Positions 1 to 8,030 of a stretch of DNA of 25,595 nucleotides are shown one piece after another. The notes beneath the pieces are model-generated. The model searched no databases and was not told the origin of the DNA. It worked only from the letters and a program-made list of their open reading frames with translations. The stretch is taken from positions 1 to 25,595 of IMG/VR virus record IMGVR_UViG_3300005747_001293; one strand, given 5' to 3'. This DNA is from a virus. The position numbers and the translations under genes are program-made. The stretch's first letter is position 1, and each line of letters starts with the position of its first letter.

Positions 1-368
1 TTGACGCTTTTATAGAGAGTGGTTATGATGTTCATGTAAACTTTAGTCCTGTGATACTTTACAAAGGCTGGCATAAAGACTACAAAGAATTATTTCAAAT
101 GCTTGATGATTATGTAGATTACAAGGATCAAGTATTAGCGGAGGTTATATTTCTTACGCATAATGAGAATAAACACAAAGAAAATCTTGTGACAAGGCCT
201 GAAGCAGAGAAACATCTGTGGGTTCCAAAAGCGCAAGAAGTTAAAACATCTCAATATGGTGGTAAGAATGTAAGATATAAACTCGGGCTAAAGTCAAAGT
301 ATATTAACCGGTTCAAGGAGTTGCATGAATCTACTATTCCTTGGAACACAATCAGATATATATTCTAA
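1..368 (+). CDS. Spore photoproduct lyase-like radical SAM protein, C-terminal part (runs off left edge)
   Basis: The reading frame is open from base 3 to a TAA at 366-368, so this is the C-terminal ~121 residues of a longer protein. The GTG at 51 is internal, not a start. The visible sequence carries signatures I associate with the C-terminus of spore photoproduct lyase family proteins (COG1533-type): NFSPVI, AEVIFLTHN, an AEKHLW block, GGKNVRY and a final IRYIF. Known members are 4Fe-4S radical SAM enzymes that reverse the spore photoproduct in UV-damaged DNA. The CxxxCxxC cluster motif should lie upstream of the window and cannot be checked. The next ORF overlaps the stop codon by one base. 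A DNA-repair role during infection is inferred. A related radical SAM enzyme with another substrate is the main alternative. Confidence 0.72.
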   Translation, partial: DAFIESGYDVHVNFSPVILYKGWHKDYKELFQMLDDYVDYKDQVLAEVIFLTHNENKHKENLVTRPEAEKHLWVPKAQEVKTSQYGGKNVRYKLGLKSKYINRFKELHESTIPWNTIRYIF

Positions 369-511
369 TGAAAAAGTTTCAAAAACGCAGACTTACGCTT
401 CGTAATACTCTTAAGTTAAAAAAGTATGGATTTCCAATATTTTTTATGATAAATATTACAACTGCAATGTTATTAATAACAATGATAAAATTTATGTACT
501 TATGGGATTAG
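368..511 (+). CDS. Small basic single-pass membrane protein, 47 aa
   Basis: A short ATG-to-TAG frame that fills the gap between its neighbours. It starts inside the previous stop codon (TAATG arrangement) and overlaps the next gene by 10 bases, the same tight packing seen throughout this strand. The first ~20 residues are strongly basic (KKFQKRR and KLKKYG). They are followed by about 24 hydrophobic residues running from FPIFFM to MYLW, a plausible transmembrane helix with the positive end inside. No family is recognised. It could be an inner-membrane peptide used in lysis or host interaction, but nothing in the sequence proves a function. Confidence rests on the packing and the protein-like composition. 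Confidence 0.5.
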   Translation: MKKFQKRRLTLRNTLKLKKYGFPIFFMINITTAMLLITMIKFMYLWD

Positions 512-900
512 ATGCATATATGTTCTCTTACAAGGGAAGAAATAAAAAAGAGGTGGATTTTTCTCACGATCAAAAGACCAATGAGAAAATACACTACTGG
601 AGAAAACATCCAAACTTAGAAAGATGGATGTCTGACCTGTACTTTGAGAAAGGAGGTACTGGAACGTACGGTATGGACGGTAAATCTTTTAACTGTAATA
701 AGTTGCAGCTTACAAGAGAAGATCTGTTAGAACTTAAAGATATTACAGATAAGAATGCATTACCTATCGGTGGTGGGTTCTTTCATGGTGATCCTCAAAG
801 TGCTAATGAGTACTATAGAGAGGAGACTCTTGAAGCTATAGACCGTGCTTTAGAAGCTATAGGAAATAAAAGAAAAGTTTATTACACCTCTTGGGGGTAA
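502..900 (+). CDS. Conserved small phage protein of unknown function (MGLD-start family)
   Basis: 132 residues. It opens with MGLDAYMF and carries IHYWRKHPNLERWM and a later GGGFFHGD segment. I recognise this pattern from a family of phage hypothetical proteins that start MGLDxY and contain a YWRK(H) block followed by an L-REDL-EL helix and a GFFxG turn. Relatives are sometimes labelled phosphoglycerate kinase, which I consider a propagated error because no kinase motif is visible. It overlaps the upstream 47-residue ORF by 10 bases and ends 14 bases before the DNA polymerase start. The function is unknown. Its position at the head of the replication genes suggests early expression. Confidence 0.8.
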   Translation: MGLDAYMFSYKGRNKKEVDFSHDQKTNEKIHYWRKHPNLERWMSDLYFEKGGTGTYGMDGKSFNCNKLQLTREDLLELKDITDKNALPIGGGFFHGDPQSANEYYREETLEAIDRALEAIGNKRKVYYTSWG

Positions 901-914
901 AAAAATTAAAATGG

Positions 915-2846
915 ATGGAAACAGTAAAATTCGTTGGGCCTAATAGAAACTTTTCAGATATATCTACGGCCACCATAGAAGAATGTGCAGAGTACTGTGC
1001 TGACAAGTATATACTTGGCTGTGATACAGAGACTACTGGCATGGACTTTACTAATAAGAAGATGATCATGCTTCAAATAGGTGATGGTGATCTTCAATTT
1101 GTAATAGACACCAGGTATGTAGATATAACACCTCTAAAACCCATTATAGAAGATGCATCAAAGACAATTGTATTTCATAATACCAAGTTTGACTATAAAT
1201 TCCTTAAGAAAGAAGGTATAACTGTAGGTAAAACGTGGGATACAATGCTTGCAGAGCAAGTTCTTAATTGTGGTAGGAATGATCTGTCTAATAGCCTTGC
1301 AGCTGTGTGTGAAAGACGCCTTGGAATAGTTTTGGATAAAAGAGTCAGGAATCTATTCATAGGTATGTCCGGTGAGCCTTTTTCTGACGATCAGATCATC
1401 TATGGCGCTAAGGACGTATCCAATCTATTAGAGATAGTAGAACAACAGAAAGAGGATCTGGCTAAAAAATCATTGATGCAGACTTTGCATCTTGAGAATC
1501 ACGCATGTCTTGCTTTTGCTGATATAGAGTATAATGGCTTAGACATAGATACTCAGGCATGGTTAGAGATAAGCGAAGACACATCTCAAGAACTTGCAGA
1601 AAGCGAAGAAGAGCTTGATAATATAGTATTGTCTAATAAGATCTTTGAAGATGTTGTACCTGAGTATATACAAGGTGATCTTTTTCAAGAGGAAAGAAAG
1701 CTTGATATCAAGTGGTCATCTCCTACTCAAGTGTTGAAGGTTATGCAAAAAGTAGCTCCTGATATTGAGGATGTTAACGGTAAAAATTTGTATATTCATA
1801 GATCTAAACACCCCATTATATATAAGTATATTTCTTATAAGGAGAAGGCTAAAATAGTCTCCTCTTACGGGAAGGAATTTCTTAATATGAGGCTGTCTGA
1901 TGGTAAAATTCATACCTCTTTCAAGCAGATACTTAATACGGGTCGTGTTTCGAGTAGTAATCCGAATATGCAACAGATACCGGCTGATAACAAGTTTAGG
2001 AATTGCTTTGTAGCCCCTAAAGACTGGGTTTTTGTATCGAGTGATTATAGCTCTCAGGAGTTGAATGTCATAGCATATGGTTCTAAGGATCCTGTATGGC
2101 TTGAGTCTCTTGAGAAAGGTCAGGATCTACACTCTGTCTGTGCACATCTTGTGTATGGTAAAAAATGGGAGGAGGCAGCATCAGAAGGTTGCGATTACTT
2201 TATGCCTGCGCAGGATATAACAGATGAGGGTGTGGCCGTAGCTGTAGATATTGAGAAGCAGAAGTGCAGTTGCCCTGAGCATAAGAAGCTTAGGAACAAT
2301 GTAAAAGCTATCAATTTCGGTCTAGCATATGGTATGGGCCCTAATAAGTTATCGCATACTCTTGAGATATCTCTTGGTGAGGCTAAAAAGCTTATTCAAA
2401 AGTATTTTACAGAGTTTCCAAATATAGAAACATTCTTGACCGGATTGGAAAAGGATGCACTTAAGTTCGGCTATGCGAAGACTTTTAAGCCATTTGGTCG
2501 TAAGAGGTTCTTCCCTGGCTGGTATCCTAACATGCAATACAATCCTGTAAACAGCTCTTTAGCATCGAGTATAGGTAGGGCAGGTAAGAATACACCTATT
2601 CAGGGTACTTCTGCTGATATGACCAAGTATGCATTGTATCTGATTCGTAAAGACATTATGGAAAATGACCTACCGGTCAAGCTTATAATGACTGTGCATG
2701 ACCAGATAGATACTATCTGTAAAGAAGATTATGCAGAAACATGGGAGATCAGAATGACTAAACTTATGGAAATGGCTGCAGATCTTATTATTAAAAACAA
2801 ACTGCTAAAGGCAGATACAGAAATTTCAGATAAATGGAAAAAGTAA
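915..2846 (+). CDS. Family A DNA polymerase with 3'-5' exonuclease domain
   Basis: The phage replicative polymerase, 643 residues from ATG 915. A TTG-started extension from 891 exists but overlaps the upstream gene and adds no conserved sequence. The exonuclease domain shows DTE at residues 37-39, HNxxFD at 88-93 and YxxxD at 163-167, so all proofreading residues are present. The polymerase domain shows motif A DYSSQE (377-382), the O-helix RxxxKxxxFGxxYG (R460, K464, F468, Y472) and motif C VHD (594-596). Phe at 468 corresponds to F762 of E. coli Pol I, the residue that disfavours ddNTPs. There is no 5' nuclease domain; a separate FEN gene lies at 14698. About 30-35 extra residues with CxnCxCxxH sit between motif A and the O-helix. 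The gene overlaps the downstream helicase by 13 bases. Confidence 0.96.
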   Translation: METVKFVGPNRNFSDISTATIEECAEYCADKYILGCDTETTGMDFTNKKMIMLQIGDGDLQFVIDTRYVDITPLKPIIEDASKTIVFHNTKFDYKFLKKEGITVGKTWDTMLAEQVLNCGRNDLSNSLAAVCERRLGIVLDKRVRNLFIGMSGEPFSDDQIIYGAKDVSNLLEIVEQQKEDLAKKSLMQTLHLENHACLAFADIEYNGLDIDTQAWLEISEDTSQELAESEEELDNIVLSNKIFEDVVPEYIQGDLFQEERKLDIKWSSPTQVLKVMQKVAPDIEDVNGKNLYIHRSKHPIIYKYISYKEKAKIVSSYGKEFLNMRLSDGKIHTSFKQILNTGRVSSSNPNMQQIPADNKFRNCFVAPKDWVFVSSDYSSQELNVIAYGSKDPVWLESLEKGQDLHSVCAHLVYGKKWEEAASEGCDYFMPAQDITDEGVAVAVDIEKQKCSCPEHKKLRNNVKAINFGLAYGMGPNKLSHTLEISLGEAKKLIQKYFTEFPNIETFLTGLEKDALKFGYAKTFKPFGRKRFFPGWYPNMQYNPVNSSLASSIGRAGKNTPIQGTSADMTKYALYLIRKDIMENDLPVKLIMTVHDQIDTICKEDYAETWEIRMTKLMEMAADLIIKNKLLKADTEISDKWKK

Positions 2847-4132
2847 TAATGACAGATAGGGATATAGCTCAAGATAAAGCTGTACAAGCTCTTATAGAAA
2901 ATGGTTACAATGGTTCTGTTATAGCAGGAACCGGCTTTGGTAAAACCAGAGTAATGGTTAGTGCTATCCTTAGTAAGCTAGATGGAGATAAAAGTTTAAA
3001 AGCTCTTGTACTTGTTCCTTTTGACCACTTAAAAGACAGGTTCCGTGATGAGTTTGATAAGCTTGTAGGCAAGAAAAAGTCTGCTATTATATGTGAAGAG
3101 ATGATACAGTTTGAATGCTATGCATCTATAGGTAAGCTAAAAGCATCTGACTATGAAATGGTTGTGTGTGATGAGGTTCATCTTGGTCTTACAGATAAGT
3201 GCATGAAATTTTACACTGAAGCTAAAAACGCAGGTGTGCCTTTAGCATTCTGTACTGCTACACGTCCGGAAGACAATCTTTACCATAATAGATTGATGAA
3301 GCTTGCCAAAGTAGTGTATGAGATAACATTGGATGAGTGTGTAAAACAAGGCTTTGTTGCTCCTTATCACATTACATGTATCGGAGTAGAGCTTTCTGAT
3401 GAAGAGAAGAAGAAATACAGGACCGTAAATGCTAATTTTGGGTATTGGAAAGGCCAATTAGGTGGTTTCAATGCTTTTGACCAAGCAAAGCTTGTACTTG
3501 CAAACAAACGAGCTTATCAAAAACATGATATAGAGGCTGCTTTAGGCTTTTATAGAGCTATAAGACAACGTAAAAAGATAGTAGATCATGCCGAAAACAA
3601 GATTCCAGCTGCAGAAGCTTTTACACGTGCTAATCCAGGTAGGAGTTTGGTGTTTGGTGGTGACAATGATTTTACTGATATGTTGTCCAATTATATTGCT
3701 GGATCAGTTGTATATCACTCTAAGAAAACTAAGAAACAGAGGGAAGATGCATTAGAAAGTTTTAAAACAGGTAAATCTAATGTGCTATGCAGTACAAAAG
3801 CTCTTAATCAAGGTCTTGATATTCCTGATGCTACTATAGGTATCATATGTGGTCTTACAAGTAAAGCTCTTACTATGATTCAAAGAGTAGGAAGGCTTGT
3901 ACGTATAGACCCTAAGAATCCTAAGAAGACAGGTAAGGTTGTTATTATGTATGTAGTAAACTCTCAGGAGCAGAAATGGCTTGAGAATGCTTTGCGTAAC
4001 ACACCCCCTCAGAATGTTTCTTGGGTGTTGGGTAAAGATTACTTCATGTCTACAGATGAATCTATGGAGTCTGTTCAGGATGATGTTCAACTATTTCAAG
4101 ACACTATAGATGGGCCGCATTTGGATCAATAG
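2834..4132 (+). CDS. Superfamily 2 DEAD/DEXH-box helicase
   Basis: 432 residues with a full SF2 motif set: Walker A GTGFGKT (32-38), Walker B CDEVH (112-116), motif III TATR (141-144), a second RecA domain with ALNQGLDIPD, and motif VI QRVGRLVR (350-357). These indicate an ATP-dependent nucleic-acid translocase or helicase. The layout resembles phage UvsW/XPB-type helicases and the SNF2-like helicases reported from crAss-like phages. The ATG at 2834 overlaps the polymerase by 13 bases. An in-frame ATG at 2849, two bases after the polymerase stop, is an equally possible start and would remove five residues. Likely roles are branch migration, fork remodelling or origin opening; the sequence does not decide between them. 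Confidence 0.92.
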   Translation: MEKVIMTDRDIAQDKAVQALIENGYNGSVIAGTGFGKTRVMVSAILSKLDGDKSLKALVLVPFDHLKDRFRDEFDKLVGKKKSAIICEEMIQFECYASIGKLKASDYEMVVCDEVHLGLTDKCMKFYTEAKNAGVPLAFCTATRPEDNLYHNRLMKLAKVVYEITLDECVKQGFVAPYHITCIGVELSDEEKKKYRTVNANFGYWKGQLGGFNAFDQAKLVLANKRAYQKHDIEAALGFYRAIRQRKKIVDHAENKIPAAEAFTRANPGRSLVFGGDNDFTDMLSNYIAGSVVYHSKKTKKQREDALESFKTGKSNVLCSTKALNQGLDIPDATIGIICGLTSKALTMIQRVGRLVRIDPKNPKKTGKVVIMYVVNSQEQKWLENALRNTPPQNVSWVLGKDYFMSTDESMESVQDDVQLFQDTIDGPHLDQ

Positions 4133-4325
4133 GAAGTTATCTGACAAACAGGTAGTTCTTTATAACAGACTTATTGATACCAATTCTTCAGACATTCAAT
4201 TTATCCTCGATAAAGTAAAAGAGCTTAACAGAAAATCTATGCCTGAGTATAGGTTTGAAGAAGAGTTCAAAGAGAATATTCATTTATACGAAAAAACCAT
4301 TATAGATCATGGTACTAGAATTTGA
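4110..4325 (+). CDS. Small helical protein of unknown function, 71 aa
   Basis: 71 residues, charged and predicted mostly helical (IQFILDKVKELNRKSM, then FEEEFKENIHLYEK). No family is recognised. It overlaps the SF2 helicase by 23 bases and the next gene by 17 bases. Both neighbours therefore use the same DNA in another frame, which argues for a real gene in a compressed operon rather than a chance frame. Its place between a helicase and the probable helicase loader suggests an accessory replication factor; this is inference from position only. Confidence 0.6.
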   Translation: MGRIWINRKLSDKQVVLYNRLIDTNSSDIQFILDKVKELNRKSMPEYRFEEEFKENIHLYEKTIIDHGTRI

Positions 4326-4860
4326 CTTAGATTTTTTACATGCTGCAAAGCTTTATCCTAACGAGTATGTATATCTATACTCAAAGTATAAGGAGTTTAA
4401 GATCCCTTATAACAAGATGAAAGTCAATATAAAGCAGTTGGAGTCTTTAGGGTATATCAAAATAATCAATGATGATCTTGGTAATCCTACAAGTACAGTG
4501 CTTAGACAGAAGTTTATTGATCTTGTAGAAGGGGATTTCGATAGAATGTTTGCAGAATTATTATCAATGTATCCTATGAAAGTAGGTTCTATGGGGAACT
4601 TTAGGGTTTTGCATGCTGCAGACCCTGATGCTAAATCCAATAAAAAAGCAAAAGAAAGGTATCGCAAAATAGTAGAAAACAAACCAGCAATGCATGCTAG
4701 AATTATAAAAGCATTGGATACACAGCTGGAAAATCAAAGGCAGAACCTTATGTATATGCAATTATTGGAGGTGTGGATCAACAATAGAACCTGGGAGAAA
4801 TGGGAAGGATTTAAAGATGAAAAAGACGATGGGACAAGAAACACCAAAATCCTCGATTGA
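4309..4860 (+). CDS. Putative replication initiation / helicase-loader-like protein
   Basis: 183 residues. The N-terminal ~75 residues look like a winged-helix fold (KVNIKQLESLGYIKII, then a turn). The C-terminal part is helical and ends in LLEVWINNRTWEKW (residues 152-165). A similar WLNxxxWE block near the C-terminus is familiar from phage replication initiators and DnaT/loader-like proteins. The gene lies immediately before the DnaB-like helicase and overlaps it by 44 bases, the usual place for a helicase loader. The functional call is inferred from this combination; no catalytic or nucleotide-binding motif is present. Confidence 0.5.
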   Translation: MVLEFDLDFLHAAKLYPNEYVYLYSKYKEFKIPYNKMKVNIKQLESLGYIKIINDDLGNPTSTVLRQKFIDLVEGDFDRMFAELLSMYPMKVGSMGNFRVLHAADPDAKSNKKAKERYRKIVENKPAMHARIIKALDTQLENQRQNLMYMQLLEVWINNRTWEKWEGFKDEKDDGTRNTKILD

Positions 4861-5803
4861 GGTACTAAAAGAGCTGAAGTTTCAGCCAATACGTTCAGCA
4901 GTAAGACAATCTATAGCTGTTGTAGATAAATCTAGAAAAGGTGAGAGAGCAGTGCTACTATCTAAGTGGCCAAGACTCAATCGACAACTGCTAGGTGGAC
5001 TACAGCCAGGTAAGATGTATGTTATTGCAGGACGTCCGGGAAGTGGCAAGTCTGCTTTTAGTAATCAATTGATATTTGATGTTCTTGATATGGCTTATAT
5101 TGAGAAAAAGAAGGTCGTTGTATTCTATTGGTCTTTTGAGATGCCTGGCTATCAGCAGATACTCAGGAGTGCATCGAAGGATACTGGTAAGAACATGGCC
5201 CAACTGTACTCAGTTGACCAAGAGCTTGACGAAGGATCGTATAATCTTTTTATGAAGAGTGTACATAAATTCGTCAAGTATCCCGTCTATTTTCAGAATA
5301 AGCCTATGGAGGTGAGTCACATGAAAAAATCGTGTGAGAATTTTGCAGCTGCATCTCCTGATACGCTTATTATTAATTTGATCGACCACTCTAGGCTTGT
5401 TCCTGACAGTCAGACAAGTATAGAGCTTGAGAGATTGAATAATCTTTCTAAATCCTGTATGAGGATGCAGTCAAGTATAGGTGATGACGAACCAAGAGTC
5501 ATCAATATACTACTATCACAACTGAACCGTAATATAGAAAAGGACGATAGGGCTAAAAACCAATATCAACCGCTTCTTACAGATCTGTTCGGTGGTGACA
5601 GTATAGGTCAGGATGCACATGTTGTAGCTATGATACAACGACCACATGACCTGTACAACATTACAGCTTCTTACTGCGGAGAGGATCCTAAAGGCCTCAT
5701 GGCAGTTCATCTAGAGAAAAATCGTGATGGTATGCTTGGTATGATACCATATGATTTTGACGGCTCTAGATTCACAATTACGGAACGTAAATCCAAAAAA
5801 TAA
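4817..5803 (+). CDS. DnaB-like replicative helicase (SF4), RecA domain only
   Basis: 328 residues. Walker A is GRPGSGKS (72-79). It is followed by the H1a-like WSFEMP with a catalytic Glu (108), a Walker B strand ending at D190-H191, the Q-loop LLSQLNR (Q235) and the H4 motif TDLFGGDSIGQDAHVV, closely parallel to the DLRESGSIEQDADVV region of DnaB. The protein should unwind duplex DNA as a hexamer ahead of the polymerase. It is shorter than bacterial DnaB (about 470 residues) and lacks the helical N-terminal domain that binds primase, so the primase contact must differ. The chosen ATG overlaps the previous gene by 44 bases; a second ATG at 4829 is possible. It is directly followed by the Sak4-like ATPase. 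Confidence 0.92.
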   Translation: MKKTMGQETPKSSIEVLKELKFQPIRSAVRQSIAVVDKSRKGERAVLLSKWPRLNRQLLGGLQPGKMYVIAGRPGSGKSAFSNQLIFDVLDMAYIEKKKVVVFYWSFEMPGYQQILRSASKDTGKNMAQLYSVDQELDEGSYNLFMKSVHKFVKYPVYFQNKPMEVSHMKKSCENFAAASPDTLIINLIDHSRLVPDSQTSIELERLNNLSKSCMRMQSSIGDDEPRVINILLSQLNRNIEKDDRAKNQYQPLLTDLFGGDSIGQDAHVVAMIQRPHDLYNITASYCGEDPKGLMAVHLEKNRDGMLGMIPYDFDGSRFTITERKSKK

Positions 5804-6565
5804 ATGATGGAAAAACAATTTGTATTACCAGAGGCTCCGGTCTCTAAGAAAACCTCAAGTCCAGAAAACCTTATAGTTTATTCTAAACCAAAGGTTGGCA
5901 AAACAACTATGCTTTCTAAGCTCGATGACTGTCTTATTATCGACCTCGAGCAGGGCAGTAATAAAATAGATGCTCTTAAAGTACAGGCAGACAATCTTAA
6001 AGAGTTGTATCGCTGGATCACAGAGATCAAGAAAGCTGAGAAAAAGTACAAGTATATCGCAGTAGATACTATTACAGAGCTTGAGAGCTGGTGTGAGTGG
6101 GATGCTACAGCCATGTATATGAAGACACCTATGGGTAAGAACTTCAATAGACATGATACTAAAACTGATCCTAAAACAGGTCAGCAGGCTGTACTTCCAA
6201 GATCTCAGTGGGAAAGTGTACTTACTCTACCAAAGGGTGCCGGTTATCTATACTTGCGTAACGCATTCAAAAAGTGGGTGAACATGCTTATGGAGCTAGC
6301 AGATCATGTGATCTTTATTGCACACGTTAAGGACGGCAGTTCTGATAAGAAAGGTAAAGAGGTTGCAACTAAAGATCTGGATCTTACAGGTAAACTTAAG
6401 ACCATTATAGCACAGAAAGCAGATGCTATCGGCTATGTGTACTGGGAAGGTGAAGAACTTATGATTTCTTTTTCTTCTAAGGATGGTATAGAGGCAAACT
6501 CGCGTTGTGAGCATCTTAAGAATACTGTAATGCCTTTTGAGTGGGATAAAATCTATGTAGACTGA
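5804..6565 (+). CDS. AAA_24 / Sak4-like RecA-fold ATPase
   Basis: 253 residues. Walker A is SKPKVGKTT (27-35). A Walker B-type strand, YIAVDTITELESW, follows, with the IIDLEQG strand between them. This arrangement is typical of the phage AAA_24 nucleotide-binding family, which includes Sak4 single-strand annealing recombinases. Known Sak4 proteins anneal or exchange ssDNA and work with a phage SSB; an SSB-like gene lies downstream at 8056. Two tandem ATGs start the gene (5804 and 5807), directly after the DnaB stop. Recombination or DNA-repair function is inferred from family membership. Other AAA_24 members are uncharacterised, so the Sak4 sub-assignment is less certain than the ATPase call. 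Confidence 0.82.
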   Translation: MMEKQFVLPEAPVSKKTSSPENLIVYSKPKVGKTTMLSKLDDCLIIDLEQGSNKIDALKVQADNLKELYRWITEIKKAEKKYKYIAVDTITELESWCEWDATAMYMKTPMGKNFNRHDTKTDPKTGQQAVLPRSQWESVLTLPKGAGYLYLRNAFKKWVNMLMELADHVIFIAHVKDGSSDKKGKEVATKDLDLTGKLKTIIAQKADAIGYVYWEGEELMISFSSKDGIEANSRCEHLKNTVMPFEWDKIYVD

Positions 6566-6906
6566 TGAGTTTAACTAAACGACACGCAGAAAAGATGGGT
6601 TGGTTTGATGATCAAGGCTATCATGAGTATGGAGATACTGTAGGTGATTACATAGAGTATCAATCCCGTAATGTTCCAGAGCTTAACGGATACCTTAAAC
6701 ATGACTATATAAAGTTCCTTGGGTTTGAAGGTGGATTTCCTCTTGGATATAAGAAAGGTAAGATTACCATTTCAATATATGAAGATGAAGACACACTCGA
6801 CAAATTCATGGTATATGTAGACGACATTAAAGTAGGTTGGGCTAAAACACGCTATGACCTGCATGAAATTATTGACCAATTTGATGAAAATGAAAATTTT
6901 AAATAG
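6565..6906 (+). CDS. Unknown acidic protein, 113 aa
   Basis: 113 residues, acidic at the C-terminus (IIDQFDENENF), with several aromatic beta-type segments (DYIKFLGFEGGFPLGY, ITISIYEDED, FMVYVDD). No family is recognised. The start overlaps the ATPase stop by one base (TGATG), indicating translational coupling, and the end overlaps the next gene. Probably soluble. No function can be assigned. Confidence 0.72.
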   Translation: MSLTKRHAEKMGWFDDQGYHEYGDTVGDYIEYQSRNVPELNGYLKHDYIKFLGFEGGFPLGYKKGKITISIYEDEDTLDKFMVYVDDIKVGWAKTRYDLHEIIDQFDENENFK

Positions 6907-7225
6907 GCTTTTTAATATAGTGACTGAAAAAGATACTGTAGACTCAGTTCTTAAAAAAGAATTGACTGAAGAACAGTATATGCAAGCTATAACATATGCA
7001 GATAAAGTAATTCTAACTCATACACCTTATTCACGATCACAAGCACTTAGATGGGCTTTTGATTGGAAAGATACTTCTGAAGGATTTGCTTACTGGGAGA
7101 AGGTACATGACCAATTATGGTTAAAAGATAAGATGAGTAAAAAAATATCTAAGATCCGTAAAGGAGTTATGATATGTGCTACTATAATCTTTATAATGTG
7201 TATGTATAAAATAATTATGTTATGA
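6890..7225 (+). CDS. Unknown protein with C-terminal membrane anchor, 111 aa
   Basis: The frame can be extended to ATG 6854, but the first residues there overlap the previous gene. ATGs at 6884 and 6890 give the short overlap typical of this operon; 6890 (MKILNRLFN) is chosen. The body is soluble and charged. The last ~20 residues (from GVMICATIIF to YKIIML) form a hydrophobic segment preceded by KKISKIRK. This is the layout of a tail-anchored inner-membrane protein with its N-terminal domain in the cytoplasm. The stop overlaps the MazG-like start as ATGA. No family is recognised. Confidence 0.65.
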   Translation: MKILNRLFNIVTEKDTVDSVLKKELTEEQYMQAITYADKVILTHTPYSRSQALRWAFDWKDTSEGFAYWEKVHDQLWLKDKMSKKISKIRKGVMICATIIFIMCMYKIIML

Positions 7226-7533
7226 GTAATAGAGATTATTTTGAATTAGAAGTATGTGTACAAAAGTGGGCTGAAGAGAAAGGCATATTTGATAAAGCCA
7301 CACCTCTTAAGCAGGCTCTCAAGACACAGGAAGAACTGACTGAGCTACTCAATGCTATTGTAGATGATGACAAGTTAGAGATTGAAGATGCCATAGGAGA
7401 TATTATGGTAACCCTGATCATCTTAGCAGAAATGCAAGGAGTAACCTTAGAAGAATGCCTGAATGGCGCTTATGATATTATAAGTAAAAGAACAGGTAAA
7501 ATGGTCAATGGCCAATTTGTAAAAGACAAGTAA
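7222..7533 (+). CDS. MazG-like nucleotide pyrophosphohydrolase
   Basis: 103 residues, all-alpha. The EExxE helix is KTQEELTELL (E37, E38, E41), and the second acidic helix is EIEDAIGDIMVTLI (E55, D56, D60). Together these form the Mg-binding site of MazG-type NTP pyrophosphatases, which hydrolyse (d)NTPs to monophosphates. The length fits a single-domain phage MazG-like protein. Likely roles are nucleotide-pool cleansing during replication or lowering host alarmone levels, as proposed for other phage MazG proteins; the substrate is not visible in the sequence. The start is coupled to the previous gene through ATGA. A short 32-base gap without a hairpin follows. Confidence 0.85.
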   Translation: MSNRDYFELEVCVQKWAEEKGIFDKATPLKQALKTQEELTELLNAIVDDDKLEIEDAIGDIMVTLIILAEMQGVTLEECLNGAYDIISKRTGKMVNGQFVKDK

Positions 7534-7565
7534 TTATTTATTAACCCTCAAACCTTAAAACTAAA

Positions 7566-8030
7566 ATGGGTATTGAAATGAGAGAGGCGCAGAACTCTGA
7601 AAACACTGCAAACCAAGATCTGTCAAACTGCACTGTAGTGGCGGAAGTAACTGTTGATATGATCCTTAATGACCTTGCACAAGGTAGAAACAAAGAGCAG
7701 ATTCGACAGAAGTATGCTTACAAGGATGAGAACGGAACTGTTAGACCATTCGAGAAGTGGATGGTAGATCAGATGTTCAAAGATCCTTCTCTACGAGGTA
7801 AGAAGCCTGCAAGAAGAAAAGTGTTACCATTTCAATTTAAAGGTACAACTACTTCTACTGTGACTCCAGCAGAGCCTAATACCGTGATTGAAGTTGTAGA
7901 ACAAGGAACACATCCTTATCCAGACGAGCCTAAGCATAGCATTCCAGGCACAGAAGGCGGACATCAGTTTAATCCACCTACCAACAGTGTTGCTTTTTCT
8001 GAGAACGGTGTAGATTTCGATATTGACTAA
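7566..8030 (+). CDS. Unknown protein with HTH-like segment and acidic C-terminal tail, 154 aa
   Basis: 154 residues; an in-frame ATG at 7578 is an alternative start. Residues ~30-80 (ILNDLAQGRNKEQIRQKY, then W/F-rich helices and LRGKKPARRK) look like a small helix-turn-helix-type, basic, possibly nucleic-acid-binding region. The middle is rich in Pro and Thr and probably disordered. The C-terminus is acidic (ENGVDFDID), resembling the acidic tip of the SSB-like protein encoded next. Upstream is an AT-rich 32-base gap and downstream the 25-base gap carrying the shared element. A role in ssDNA metabolism beside SSB is possible but inferred. No family is recognised. Confidence 0.75.
   Translation: MGIEMREAQNSENTANQDLSNCTVVAEVTVDMILNDLAQGRNKEQIRQKYAYKDENGTVRPFEKWMVDQMFKDPSLRGKKPARRKVLPFQFKGTTTSTVTPAEPNTVIEVVEQGTHPYPDEPKHSIPGTEGGHQFNPPTNSVAFSENGVDFDID

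Noticed and set aside
51-53. GTG at 51 as the start of the first gene
   Set aside because: The frame is open to the left edge and the preceding residues (DVHVNFSP) match the same protein family.
502-900. Phosphoglycerate kinase annotation for the MGLD-family protein
   Set aside because: The protein is only 132 residues and shows none of the kinase's substrate or nucleotide-binding motifs.
891-914. TTG-started N-terminal extension of the DNA polymerase
   Set aside because: It lies across the stop of the previous gene, adds only a few Lys-rich residues, and an ATG at 915 sits at the expected place before the exonuclease domain.
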